DNA from: Ditylenchus dipsaci
Taxonomy: Eukaryota; Nematoda; Chromadorea; Rhabditida; Anguinidae
Assembly (NCBI GenBank): GCA_004194705.1
Contig: SADC01001359.1
Location: 124,001-188,000 of the forward strand
DNA length: 64,000 nucleotides
Direction of reading: 5' to 3'
The notes below the pieces were generated by a model that was not told where the DNA came from, ran no database searches, and worked only from the letters and a program-made list of their open reading frames with translations. Each line of letters begins with the position of its first letter. Position 1 is the stretch's first letter. Below, in pieces: positions 11,280 through 22,124 of the stretch. Position numbers and translations under genes: made by a program.

Positions 11280-12110
11280 TGCTCCTTTAATTTAAAAGGG
11301 GGGGGAACTTTATATACGCATCGCCTTTTGTCGAAAGTTCTAGTCCCTCTGGGGGTGTTTTAATTTAATTTTTTAGTAAGTTTTTTGACTTTCAGGTCCA
11401 AAAATCATCAAGCAATCGATTGCAACCATTTCCAACACTGCTTTGCTGTCCGTAACTGCCTCAATTTTGCGATTTTTGGCAATGACTACCAAAATTAGAG
11501 GAAACCAGCCGAAATGATGCGTATTTAGACTAATATAGCCTGAGCTTCCACCAATTTTATTTATTTGTCCACGCGTTTAGTGACTTTCTAGAAACAGAAT
11601 TTCATGGGAGCAAGATATGAATTTCTTCGCACCAAAATCACTTCAGAAAAACAAGGTAGCTAGCGAAGGTTTAACAAAGGAACAATAGAGTACTATTGAG
11701 GTGGAAGATTTCGGTATTATTTAGGAATTGACTTTTATTGCGATTTCAATTTACATTATTTTATCTACATTTTAAGGCTACATTTAAGTGTAAGGTTGCA
11801 AATGAGTATGTAAATAAAAATTGGGAAAAAAAGTCAGTTCCAGGATACTACCGAAAAGTACTGGTATAGTCCTATTGAGGATTTTACCGAATTGGATTTT
11901 TCATATTTTAGCCCTAATTTTATACCAACTTTTCATCTGTATGATAGCTCAAATGAAAGCCCAGAAGCTTAGCTACGTTTTGACACTAAACTTGTAAATA
12001 AAAGGAGAAAAAAAATAAGGTCTCCAGCCAGTGGTAGTCGAACCTGTGACCTAAGGCGATGCGTATATAAAGTTAACAACCACCCCCCCCCCCCTCTTAA
12101 AGGTTAACAA
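11280..12110. mobile_element. Foldback element with tRNA-like ends, right-arm copy
   Basis: Mirror of 5040-5870. The outer end reads GGTAGTCGAACCTGTGACC at 12046, a minus-strand T-arm, followed by the GCGATGCGTATATAAAG motif and a C run. Confidence 0.65.
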
Positions 12111-12264
12111 ATTCCCTTTCCAAAATTTTGAGCTTACACGTTTAAATTCTGGTGCTAGCAGACATTACTTTTTCTTGAAATAACGGTCATAAAATCTTCA
12201 TTATAAGACCAGTAATTCTCAAGTTGGGTAGGACACACCTGGTACTATACCTAAATGGGAATAC

Positions 12265-12773
12265 GCCTTCGGAATCCAAAATTTTGAATATTAGCCACAA
12301 GTAATTCGTTTTAAATATACCCTATCCAGAATTGTGTGGAAACCCAGTTCTGGAGTAGTTTCGTAACCCGTAGGGCATCTAGGTGTCCATGCTCAGGTGG
12401 TTTAGCTTCAAACCTATAGCCAAAGAGACATTTTTGGCTGAAAAGTAGCCTTTTAAGGGTTAAAAACTATTTTAATCAGTCACAAATCAAAAGTGTCACG
12501 AATTGATAGTCACCAATCGATAGTGTCACGAATCGATAGTCCCGAATCGATAGTGTCACGAATTGATAGTCACGAATCAAAAGTGTCACGAACTGGTAGT
12601 CGTTCAAAAATTTCACTATTTACAAAACTTTTTTAGAGCGCTTGAATAAGTGCAAAAAACAGGTTTTGTAGCTCAAAAACATTTGAAAAATCGCATCAAA
12701 TGAGCGACCACTTGGTTTGGTTGGTGCATAATTTTTTGACAAAGAGCAGGTTTAAAATCGTAAGTAGGTATAA
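12265..12773. repeat. CACGAATCGATAGTGT tandem repeat and flanks
   Basis: 12481-12602 holds about nine units of CACGAATCGATAGT(GT). The flanks are AT-rich with no gene-like frame. Confidence 0.8.
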
Positions 12774-12970
12774 ACTTTTTCTCGAGAAAAATGGTTTGTA
12801 GCAAACGGTTTGGATAGTTTGCTGCAAACTCTTGGTTTGGTCAAACGGTTTTAAAGGTTCGCTACAAGCTGTTTGCGGCAAACGGTTCGAAGAGTTTGCT
12901 GCAAACCGTTGAAAGGCTCCGGCAAACGTTCGCCCAAACGGTTTGCCGGAGTATAAAAAGTGCCATTGAA
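12774..12970. repeat. AACGGTTTG-word repeat, copy 2
   Basis: Uninterrupted relative of 4327-4690, ending TTTGCCGGAGTATAAAAAGT. Where copy 1 holds the MITE, this copy reads straight through AACCGTTGAAAGGCTCC. Confidence 0.75.
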
Positions 12971-13479
12971 GTAATATACACGTGCAATTCACAGCCGCTG
13001 TGATTGCACAAATAAACAACATGTCATACGCTAGCATGGCCAGTGATAAGTAAACCTAGACCAGTAATAAGCTTGTTAAGTCACTTAACTTAAGTGCATG
13101 CAAAATAGTGTAAGTTAAAGTTCATTGTAACAAGTTCAATTGCTGGATTTTTTTCAATTTCATGATTTTCTGGTTAACTATATGCACAAAAAAGAATGAA
13201 TCGTGTTACTTTTTAAAGCGAAAATCAATAAAAAAATTAAATTATTGCAAATTTTGAGAAAAGACATATTGGAAAAAATACTAAAATTTGCTTGAAAAAC
13301 GGGCGCCGGAGCCGGAGTTTTTAAAAATCGGCGCCAAGCGCCGGCGCCACCGCCGGCGCCCTGATTTTCTAAAAATTTTCGGGGCGCACACCGGCGCCGG
13401 CGCTCGTGCAACTATGCCTACCACCACTGTTCACGGCTCTCTAATGTTATTATTATAAAGGGGTTGCAAATCATAATGC
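12971..13479. repeat. Non-coding, with a CGGCGCC-rich tract
   Basis: 13300-13405 is a local GC-rich island of CGCCGGCGCC words in AT-rich DNA. It ends in ACCACCACTG, a possible hAT-like terminus, but no left partner is found. Confidence 0.5.
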
Positions 13480-14262
13480 GAATATTCTGAACACTCAAGT
13501 TCGATTACCAGTGGGTGCATAACCCGTTTTTTTACTCTATATTTCAGTAAGTCTACTGACTTCCAGTGCCAAAAACTATTGAGGAATCGATTGCAATCGT
13601 TTCCAGCACTTATTAATCGTCAGCAACTGCCGATTCCAATTCGATTCTTTACGATTCCAAGCAAATGACCATCAAAATAAAGGGAAACCGGCCCAAATGA
13701 TGCGTACTTAGTTCTATCCGCCTGAACCTTCACCCATTTTGTTTCTTTCTCGACGCGTTTAGTGACTTTCTAAAGTCGGAATTTCAGGAGAACCAGAGAG
13801 AATTTTTACACACCAGAATCATCTTATAAAAGCAAGGTAGCTGGCGAAGGTTTGACCCGGAAGAAATGAGTACTATTGAAAGGTGGGATTTCGGTATTAT
13901 TTAGGAACTTTTTTGCGATTTCATTCACATGCTCATTTACAACCATACACTGAAAATGACGCCAAGATGCAGGGCTACATTTTAAGTATAAGGTTGTAAA
14001 TGATCATGTAACTTAATATTGCAAAAAAACGTCACTTCTAAAATAATACCATAAAATTTCTGGGATGGTCCAAGGTAGAATGCCATGGTAGTGTACATGG
14101 TTGAATCTTTTTTGAATCCTAGTTTTAACTTTGTACAAACTTTTCCTGTGTTTGATAGCTCAAATAAAAGCCTAGAATCTTGGCTACATTTTGGTATACG
14201 AAACGGGTGACTTGTAGAAAAAAGTCGGAAAATATAAATCAAACCAGTCACAGAAAAACCCC
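13480..14262. mobile_element. Diverged third copy of the tRNA-ended element
   Basis: Parallel to 11340-11760 in the same orientation but clearly diverged, with shared landmarks AATCGATTGCAA, GATGCGTA(C/T)TTAG, ACGCGTTTAGTGACTTTCTA and GGATTTCGGTATTATTTAGG. The left end has the B-box-like AAGTTCGATTACC at 13499. Confidence 0.65.
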
Positions 14263-14611
14263 CAAACGAAGGGTTTTCGTAAATTTAGCAGGCCTTAGCC
14301 TGTAAATCAGCTCCAGGAATTTAAACAGGGGGGACCAAGGCAGTCTTAGAATGAAAAAAAAGGACGAAACGTTTCGTCCTTTTTTTTCATTCTAAGATTG
14401 CCTTGGTCCCCCCTGTTGTTTTTTCGAAAATTTTAGATTGTGTCCGAACCACCCCAAACCACTCAAAACCACCTCAAGCCACCCAAACATCCAAAAATGG
14501 CCAAAAGCACCCAACACACCCAAAACCAACCAAAACCACCCGAAACCATCCAAAACTACTCCAAATAAAAGTTTTGCGGGAATTGAAAATTTTCAGTCTG
14601 AATCAATGTAA

Positions 14612-15352
14612 CCAAGTGGTCGTCCACTTGGATCAAATTTTTTTTTCGTTTTTCATATTCCAAAACCTGTTTTCTGGACTGATTCGGGCCCGCTGAAGAT
14701 GGTTTGATAGTGGTAAAATGCCGTTTTCTCGAGTATTTTTGAGTTTTTGGCAATAATTGATTTTGTAAAATCAATTATTGCCCAATACTCAAAAAATACC
14801 CGAGAAAGCGGCATTTTATTACTACAGTCGAACCTCTCTATAGTGTACACCCCAAAAGTTCGTTCCCGCCTAGGGTCCGACACTTTTTTTAGCTCGATTT
14901 TCAATTTTTTTTGCTGATTCTTTTTTCACAGTCTGGCCGCAAATATCGTAAGGATTCCGATTTTGCCGATTATTTTTCATTTGTCTATATATTTTTTCTC
15001 TAAAAAAGCAAAACCTCCATATAGTGTACACCACTTTGAAAATAAGATGTACACTATTGGGAGGTTTTGCTTTTTTAGAGAAAAAATATATAGACAAATG
15101 AAAAACGATCGGCAAAATCGGAATCCTTACGATATTTGCGGCCAGACTGTGAAAAAAGAATCAGCAAAAAAAATTGAAAATCGAGCTAAAAAAGTGTCGG
15201 ACCCTAGGCGGGAACGAACTTTTGGGGTGTACACTATAGAGAGGTTCGACTGTATCAAACCATCTTCAGCGGGCCCGAATCAGTCCAGAAAACAGGTTTT
15301 GGAATATGAAAACGTAAAATTTTTTTTGATCCAAGTGGACGACCACTTGGTT
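14612..15352. mobile_element. CCAAGTGG-hairpin foldback MITE (occupied)
   Basis: It starts and ends with CCAAGTGGTCGTCCACTTGG or a close variant, itself self-complementary, followed by GATCAAA. The arms include GAAGATGGTTTGATAGTGGT and a central AATTGATTTT stem. A pogo-like MITE sits inside. Relatives are at 18020-18345, 37773-38080 and 39184-39450. Confidence 0.75.
14825..15252. mobile_element. 428-bp pogo/Tigger-like palindromic MITE
   Basis: Ends CAGTCGAACCTCTCTATAGT and its complement, flanked by TA on both sides (14823-14824 and 15253-15254). It is almost perfectly palindromic, with a short loop near 15040. The other palindrome arm (18121-18145) keeps the empty site with a single TA. 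Terminal sequence and TA duplication are typical of pogo-like Tc1/mariner elements. A partial relative is at 63258-63503. Confidence 0.9.
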
Positions 15353-16096
15353 TGGTTGGTTCAGACTAAAAAACTTGAATTGCCTCCAAAATTTCAAAAT
15401 TCTGACTAGGAAATGACCAGGCACAAACTCTTGTGGTTGCAGTATATAATCCCCCCCCCACGCGCAGTGATATCATTGGCCCGTAATCAGTACCAGTAAT
15501 CATAAGCCCGTGACCCTAGAAAGGAAAAAAAATTTGCTCCAAGTGTTCGACCACTTTGTTTGGTTGGTTGGGACTGAAAAAAACCAACACCTGGGGTTTC
15601 CCGGTGGCTCGAAGTGTTTGGGTAGTTTTGGGTGAATTTGGGTAGTTTTGGTGTTTGGGTGTTTTGGGTGTTTGGGTGGTTTGGGATGGTTTTGGGTGTT
15701 TTAGGTGGTTTGGGTGGTTTTGGGTGTTTTGGGTGGTGTGGGTGGTTCAGACACAATCTGAAAATTTTGCAAAAAAAACAACAGGGGGACCAAGGCAGTC
15801 TTAGAATGAAAAAAGGACGAAACGTTTCGTCCTTTTTTTTCATTTGAAAAAAAAAGGACGAAACGATAACGCACCGTAAATTTGCTACATTTTGAATATT
15901 TGAAATAAAAATGCTTGCATTCAAAAAACAATTCGTGCCAAATCCATAGTGTAGGATTTTGTCCCGGGAATTCAAATATCAACAATTGATTTAGTCGTAG
16001 GAAGCCATGCTCTTTTAAACAAATGTGGAAGATTGGGATTTTTGGAGATATAGGCTGAGGTGATATATGTGAGGAGATATATAACCATAACCGTTG

Positions 16097-16197
16097 GGTC
16101 ATGACAGTTGGCACTCATGACAGTCGGGTCATGACAGTTGGCACTCATGACAGTCGGGTCATGACAGTTGGCACTCATGACAGTCGGGTCATGACAC
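16097..16197. repeat. 30-bp minisatellite, third copy
   Basis: More than three units of TCATGACAGTTGGCAC plus TCATGACAGTCGGG, just beyond the 3' end of the ORF at 16468-17228. Confidence 0.9.
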
Positions 16198-16467
16198 ACA
16201 AGGGCCCAAAATTTAAATTTATAATCAGTTCAACTTAAACAAAATGCCAAGATTTTTTTGCGTAAAAATGCAAAATTTGGCACTTTTTAAATTCCTGCCA
16301 AGAATTTTTCGAATGAAACTTTTTTTTGAAAATATTTTTAAAAATCTGAACTGTTCATCCAAAATTTCAATAAAGAAATACGATTTTTGAAATTCTCAAT
16401 ACCCAAAACACTTTTATTTGATTGAAAACAGTGATGGAAGTACCGTTAGAAAGCAGATGTGAAACAA

Positions 16468-17228
16468 TTATTCACCAACAATATCATGAGTATCAAAAAG
16501 ACAATTTCGGATATATGATTCTTCCATGAGTCTTTTCAAGATCTTCTCTCTGACGCCAATTGATGCAAATCTCCTTTCATCTTCGTTTACTTTTGTCAGC
16601 TCTGACAGTTGTTCCACTTCTGCACAATTCAGAAAAGCTGCCTTGGCAAGTCCTTGTGCCTCACCTAACACAGTCAGTAACTTCTCCACCGCTGAATGTT
16701 TGCTATTTCCGGCGATCACATCAGCAATGCGCTTAGGCCCATCTCCAGCTAACAGCTTACGGCAATGGTTACCTGAAAACCGGTCTCTGGCTTTACGTTT
16801 TTCAAAGCATAAAAGGTTAAAATACCAGTAAACGATTGGTACCAGGCCTGTTTCTGAGCACCGAGACTCTTGAACACCTCTTCCAATTCCAACACGTTGA
16901 TTCTTCTTTGCGCTGATCTTGTTCCACCTACTTGTAGCTGCTTGCCTCCTTTTAGCCGACAGTACTGTTCTTGATTCGGCCTTCAGCCGTTGCTGATTAG
17001 CTTGCTTTACTGAACAAGCGCCTTAGAAACACGTACAACACGAAGAAATAGCTTACCCAGACGAGCTTTACGTATCATTCCTGCTTGTTCTTCTGCTTGC
17101 TTTTCGGCTTCTATTTGCGTCTGCTTGTTCAGCCCTTTCTTTTCCCATCTTTTCCAAGCTGCAGCTGAACGAATTTTGGCGAGAGAAGGTCCGTTTTGCT
17201 CACAACACATCTTTCTGGTGGTAACCAT
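16468..17228 (-). CDS. Intact two-exon ORF of the 1.6-kb element, 237 aa, unknown family
   Basis: Exon 1 is 17057-17228 and exon 2 is 16468-17009. They are separated by a 47-bp intron with GTAAGC donor and TTCAG acceptor, and the joined frame is 237 codons plus stop. The protein starts MVTTRKMCC. It continues with a very basic, Glu/Lys/Gln-rich, probably coiled-coil region (about residues 25-105, with KQAEEQAGM and AKRRQAATSRW), and ends in a leucine-rich helical part (GPKRIADVIAG, AVEKLLTVLGEAQGLAKAA, REKILKRLMEE). No signal peptide, membrane segment or DDE/RNase-H-like motif is recognised. An AATAAA lies about 50 bases past the stop. Two further copies (7193-7951 and 9209-9968) are broken. 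Start chosen: the first Met of exon 1 in this copy. It could be a captured host gene or an element-encoded DNA-binding protein; the sequence alone does not decide. Confidence 0.6.
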
Positions 17229-18019
17229 CTTTAGCCCTGAAATTATACTAGGTTTCTTTTGCACTGAAAACTCTTAATTTTGCATTATCAAGGATTCCTC
17301 ATATACCAAAAGAAAGCTGACAATCTCTTCTATCAAATTATCAAGATAGAATTTTCAAACCAAGAGTTTTACAAATAAGAGACCACTTGAAGCAAACAAC
17401 TGCCATTTTTCCGAGTAAAAATAGTGGTTTTTGCGTTTTTTTTCTAACTTTTGCATAAAACACTATAAATTTGCATTTTTTGCATACGTCCTTAGTACCA
17501 AAATGTAGCAAATTTACGGTGCGTTATCGTTTCGTCCTTTTTTTTTCAAATGAAAAAAAGGACGAAACGTTTCGTCCTTTTTTTTCATTCTAAGACTGCC
17601 TTGGTCCCCCTGTGTTGTTTTTTTTTGCAAAATTTTCAGATTGTGTCTGAACCACCCACACCACCCAAACACCCAAAACCACCCCAAACCACCTAAAACA
17701 CCCAAAACCATCCCAAACCACCCAAAACACCCAAAACCACCCAAATTCACCAAAACTACCCAAACACTTCGAGCCACCGGGAAACCCCAGGTGTTGGTTT
17801 TTTTCAGTCCCAACCAACCAAACAAAGTGGTCGAACACTTGGAGCAAATTTTTTTCCTTTCTAGGGTCACGGGCTTATGATTACTGGTACTGATTACGGG
17901 CCAATGATATCACTGCGCGTGGGGGGGGATTATATACTGCAACCACAAGAGTTTGTGCCTGGTCATTTCCTAGTCAGAATTTTGAAAATTTTGGAGGCAA
18001 TTCAAGTTTTTTAGTCTGA

Positions 18020-18345
18020 ACCAACCAAACCAAGTGGTCGTCCACTTGGATCAAAAAAAATTTTACGTTTTTCATATTCCAAAACCTGTTTTCTGGACTG
18101 ATTCGGGCCCGCTGAAGATGGTTTGATAGTAATAAAATGCCGCTTTCTCGGGTATTTTTTGAGTATTGGGCAATAATTGATTTTACCAAAATCAATTATT
18201 GCCAAAAACTCAAAAAATACTCGAGAAAACGGCATTTTACCACTATCAAACCATCTTCAGCGGGCCGAATCAGTCCAGAAAACAGGTTTTGGAATATGAA
18301 AAACGAAAAAAAAATTTGATCCAAGTGGACGACCACTTGGTTACA
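18020..18345. mobile_element. CCAAGTGG-hairpin foldback MITE (empty)
   Basis: Mirror of 14612-15352 without the pogo-like insert. The stem around TTTTACCAAAATCAATTATT is the centre. Confidence 0.75.
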
Positions 18346-18620
18346 TTGATTCAGACTGAAAATTTTCAATTCCCGCAAAACTTTTATTTGGAGTAGTTTT
18401 GGATGGTTTCGGGTGGTTTTGGTTGGTTTTGGGTGTGTTGGGTGCTTTTGGCCATTTTTGGATGTTTTGGGTGGCTTGAGGTGGTTTTGAGTGGTTTGGG
18501 GTGGTTCGGACACAATCTAAAAAATTTCGAAAAAAACAACAGGGGGACCAAGGCAATCTTAGAATGAAAAAAAAGGACGAAACGTTTCGTCCTTTTTTTT
18601 TCATTTGAAAAAAAGGACGA

Positions 18621-19201
18621 AACGTCCCTTTACCAAATTTACTCCTCTATCAAGCCCTCGGTTTCGTTTGAGAAAAATATGACAAAAACACTTTCTAGGA
18701 TTTCAATAAAGTCAACCAAGTAAAGAAAATTTTTAAACTTTTTTAACAGAAATCAATTGTCATTTTGAAATTCTGCAGGTTTCATGGGCAAGTGATGGCT
18801 TATTCGAAAGCCCTCGGTATGAGGAATTATTCGGTCAACAGCATTTCACAAAAATTATAAAAAAATCATATCTGAAACACAAAACAATCATGGTCCAAAA
18901 TTGACCATTTTTCGAAATTTTAATTTGGCGCCAATTTCTCCTAATGATTATGAATTTAAATTTTGGGCCCTGTGGACAGTTGACACTCATGACAGTTGGG
19001 TATCGTTCTTCAAATCCCAGTGGATTACCATCGATTCCCACCTGTTATCATAATGGGAGTACCATTGGGGATTTGCTGGGAATCCAGTGGGGCTCTCCGG
19101 GAAGCCCACCGGGAGTTTTGCTGGGATCTCACTGGATTTTTTCTGTGCCATGGACCTTGGATCAGGGATGGATACCTTTAGAGGTGAAATAGATATATAT
19201 A
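18621..19201. other. AT-rich non-coding stretch
   Basis: No gene-like frame. 18960-19010 carries a worn GACAGTTGACACTCATGACA unit, and 19050-19140 has short GGGA/TCCC words. Nothing else is recognised. Confidence 0.5.
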
Positions 19202-19409
19202 CAGGGCTTCGAATCGTCCTTTTTAAAAAGATTTGTCCTTTTTTGGCACCCCAAATCTTTTTTTATTTTTGAAAATTTAGTCAAAATCTTTTTTTTTCGC
19301 TTCAAAATGGCAACAAGCACTGGATAAAATGACCCTATTACTTCAAAAACAGTCAAAATGTCCTTTTTTACACAAATGTCCTTTTTGGAATTTTTCATTC
19401 GAAGCCCTG
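19202..19409. mobile_element. hAT-like MITE, 208 bp
   Basis: Ends CAGGGCTTCGAAT and ATTCGAAGCCCTG. The flanks are TATATATA and GATATATA (7 of 8 identical, low complexity). The word GTCCTTTTT and its relatives recur inside. A diverged relative is at 27952-28150. Confidence 0.65.
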
Positions 19410-19786
19410 GATATATACCCTTTCAATTCACGTGCACACCTCAGCAATGGCATTTTGCTAGTGAATTTGATGTTTTAGTACCATCAAATCGTGTTCAGCG
19501 CATGATTCTTTGCTGGACACAAGGGCTATTAGCTACATCCAAAATTTTTGGATTATGGAGCTTGATACCTGTTTAGGCGGGTACTTGGTGGTTCACTTAG
19601 CAGCCCTGGGGTTAAATTATGTTTTTTGGACTTTTTGAGAAATTTATAACGGCGCCCAAATGAGGGCGCCCAAACGAGAGCGTCCGAATGAGTTTCGCCA
19701 AAATGAGTGTGTACGTTTTCGTGCGTCTTAAAATGTTTAAAAAACCGGGTCTCTCGTAAAATTTATTCCGATTATTTTTAGCATCC
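19410..19786. other. Upstream region of the membrane-protein gene
   Basis: Short GGCGCCCAAATGAG repeats lie at 19650-19705. No core promoter element can be named. Confidence 0.4.
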
Positions 19787-20896
19787 ATGGAAGTTTCAAT
19801 CAAATTTTCGAGAACAAATGAAGAATTCAGCTTACAGGTATTTTTTGGTGTCTTTATCAGAAAGCGTGGGATTCTGGAGTCACTGTATAAATCGTATCTG
19901 GATCCTGCAATCAGGTTTCATAATATGCCTTCTGTTAAAATAATAAGGAGACTAAGGCATATTATTGGACTTGGTTGTAGGATACACCCGCTGGTTTTTA
20001 AGTTGTATACCCTATTGGTTGGTTAACCCTATTGGTTTCTAACAAAACCATGCCTAAAATTTTATTATAGGCCTCGTTTTGTTAGAAACCAAGTTGAAAA
20101 TTCCCGGGCACCACCTCTTATTACCGTGGGTATGCCCCTTTGAAAAAACTATGGCCGTTTAAAAGTGTCCATATTATCTAGTCTATCTAGTTTTCTCCGT
20201 CCGCCTCACGCTTCTTGCTGCTCACACTTGTGTATCCTTTTTGTGGAGCTATCTGTCTGACGTTCTTTCGAATATTTGTGGATACTCTGCTCGATGAAAG
20301 ACAAGTCAGAATCAATTGGAGAGATGAAATAAGGAGATGGATGAGAGATCTGCTTAATTTTATTGCATACTGTCTATTCGGCTTTGCTTCCTTGACCACT
20401 CTTAATCGATTGACTCAAAAAGTCCCAGAGGAAATGGTGCTGAAGTCAACATGTTGGTTTATAGAGAGAGTCAGTGTCCTGATAAAGCCAATTACTTATC
20501 TTCGTCAGAAGGTAAGTCTTTTTCTGTGTTCTGAACCTTGTTTGCACCGATAGTTTTCAGTCTTCAAATATTTCCTTCTTTTGGCATCCGTTGCTTTGCA
20601 TCCGCTCACTAGACTCTTGCAGCTCATCATTTTTGAAAGGGGTGATATGTTGTTGAGCTGGAAAAAGAATTATTAGGTATTATTCAGTCAACGGGTTTAA
20701 CGCCGTTTTTATACGCAGTTTTTCAGGCTTCATTTTCAATATGGTCGACTCTTCCGTGCTAGAAATTACCTGGCTACAAATCATGAGTGAGCCTCCGGAT
20801 GGAACAATGCTACAGTTACTATGGTGGTCCATATTTGTTACTTGCTCATTCTTCGCTTCCGATCGGCTTCACACGCGGATCTTTGACGCATTATAG
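19787..20896 (+). CDS. Predicted four-span membrane protein, 221 aa, family not recognised
   Basis: Proposed exons are 19787-19837, 20191-20511, 20554-20676 and 20727-20896. All junctions are GT-AG with compatible phase once one A is restored in the A5 run at 20662-20666. Without it exon 3 ends in TAG exactly at its splice donor. The protein starts MEVSIKFSRTNEEFS. Hydrophobic segments fall at about residues 22-48 (LLLTLVYPFCGAICLTFF), 70-92 (N-FIAYCLFGFASL), 125-150 (FKYFLLLASVALHPL) and 195-212 (LLWWSIFVTCSFF), with a charged loop RQVRINWRDEIRRW near residue 55. The C-terminus is RLHTRIFDAL. Intron 1 holds a MITE. The start is the first ATG in frame. Consistent phases argue for a real gene; the function is unknown. 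Confidence 0.55.
19985..20145. mobile_element. GGGCATACCC MITE, copy in intron 1
   Basis: The right half and part of the left half are present: GGTTTCTAACAAAACC near 20032, a central stem, and the terminus CACCACCTCTTATTACCG then GGGTATGCCCCTTT. The fullest copy is 36909-37145; another partial copy is at 43775-43925. Confidence 0.7.
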
Positions 20897-21140
20897 TTTC
20901 GGACGTAACAGCTTTCTTCTATATGGCGAACTGTATCTATGATTGAGGGATAGGAATAGTTAATCTCGAGTAATTCTTTGTTATTGTATGCTGTAATTTT
21001 CGTAGCGCTATAAATCGAGTTGAGGGTGTTTTCATTTTGAGATACGCCATTTTTGCGTTTATTGAATTAGTGCAAGCAATCCGTGTGATATTTACATGAT
21101 TACATAGAGGTGGCATTTGTACTGAGCCTGTTTAGCACAA

Positions 21141-21359
21141 ATGGTAATTTTTAACCGCATGATTGCTGTGCAAGACAGACCAATAATGGATTTTGACTTT
21201 CGAATGGTGGTTTGGGGCCACCTCGGTAAGAAATATTTTTTTCTGGAGTTAGACAGTTGTCCGACAATCCTAAACGCAACTATCTGGTTGGATGTACAGG
21301 TAATGCTGGTCTCCACCTCGTTTTTCATGCAGCATTCGCAATTTATGAAAAGAATTTAG
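21141..21359 (+). CDS. Short exon-like ORF, unrecognised
   Basis: The frame begins MVIFNRMIAVQDRPIMDFDF. An optional 37-bp intron (21300-21336, GTAATG and TGCAG) would join DVQ to HSQFMKRI and stop at 21357-21359. Composition is protein-like, but no family is recognised and upstream exons are not found. It may be the 3' end of a small gene or chance. Confidence 0.25.
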   Translation: MVIFNRMIAVQDRPIMDFDFRMVVWGHLGKKYFFLELDSCPTILNATIWLDVQVMLVSTSFFMQHSQFMKRI

Positions 21360-22124
21360 AACTGGTCTGTTGCTGCCTCTAATAACGTCTCTTTTAAACT
21401 ATTCTACATCGCCAGGCACGTTGTCTTTTACATGTTTAGGACTAGATAAGTGTCAGAAATTGACAGACATACACTGAATTTTGTAAACGAGCATACGAAC
21501 AAGCACACATAACATAAACTTATGATATCTAAGAAGACCAAGCTCTAAAAATAGGTCATAAATGGGACAGAAATTTATTACACAATCACGATAACAACAT
21601 GATCAAATCGAGGAGGTACAACCTATTCTAAAGGTGCCAAAAAAAGGTCGGAAGCCAAATGTCGATATTTGAAGTTTCTTTTCGAGTTATACCGGCGCGT
21701 TACACTGCAAATTAAGGTGGGGATCAGCATATTTTCGAAAATCGTCCTTGTTTTCACTCATTTTTCAACTCAAATCTGATATTTATGACGTTATCCTACT
21801 TTTGAAAAGTGGGCAGAAAACTTTCGTCAAATCGGGTAGAACGCTTATATAAAATAGTAAAGAGAGAAATAAATTGCTGTAAATTGCCCCGCCTTAATTG
21901 TAGTGTAATGCGCTGGTATGCCCCTTTGAGACTTTGAATTTACCATAACTGTCTTAAAAGAATAAACCCAAAAAGTAATTTTCTAATAGTGGGATAGGGA
22001 AACTAAAAGAGAATCGCACTACCAATTTTGACATCCGACTTCCGAGATCTATTGTGACCGCGTCATAAGATATTATAAACACAATGCTCTTGCAACATAT
22101 TAAGCGGCATAGGTTCTTGTTGTA
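21360..22124. other. Intergenic stretch, nothing recognised
   Basis: AT-rich DNA without gene-like frames or clear repeats. 21910-21935 has a GTATGCCCCTTTGAGAC scrap of the GGGCATACCC MITE. Confidence 0.5.

Larger units (their letters stand above)
4871..12264. mobile_element. 7.4-kb palindrome with arms of about 3.3 kb
   Basis: The left arm (4871-8217) matches the reverse complement of 8941-12264 nearly base for base around a 0.7-kb spacer. Landmarks pair in mirror order: CCCATTTAGGTATAGTACC at 4880 with its complement at 12250; the GCGATGCGTATATAAAG motifs; the GGCAAAAAAAGTA arrays; the 160-bp MITE (6391-6550 and 10618-10777); the 30-bp minisatellite; and the coding-like segment (7193-7951 and 9209-9968). 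The arms differ mainly by one-base indels. I cannot tell whether this is a foldback transposon, an inverted duplication of a chromosomal block, or an assembly inversion. Confidence 0.85.
14351..18620. mobile_element. 4.3-kb palindrome enclosing the element ORF
   Basis: The left arm (14351-15893) is the reverse complement of 17501-18620 apart from the 428-bp MITE at 14825-15252. Both arms carry GGACGAAACGTTTCGTCC hairpins, ACCCAAAACC tracts, the CCAAGTGG foldback, a long C or G run, and a stretch around CAGTACCAGTAATCATAAGC. The single-copy centre (15894-17500) holds the 237-codon ORF and is the same 1.6-kb segment found in both arms of the 4871-12264 palindrome. Confidence 0.8.
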
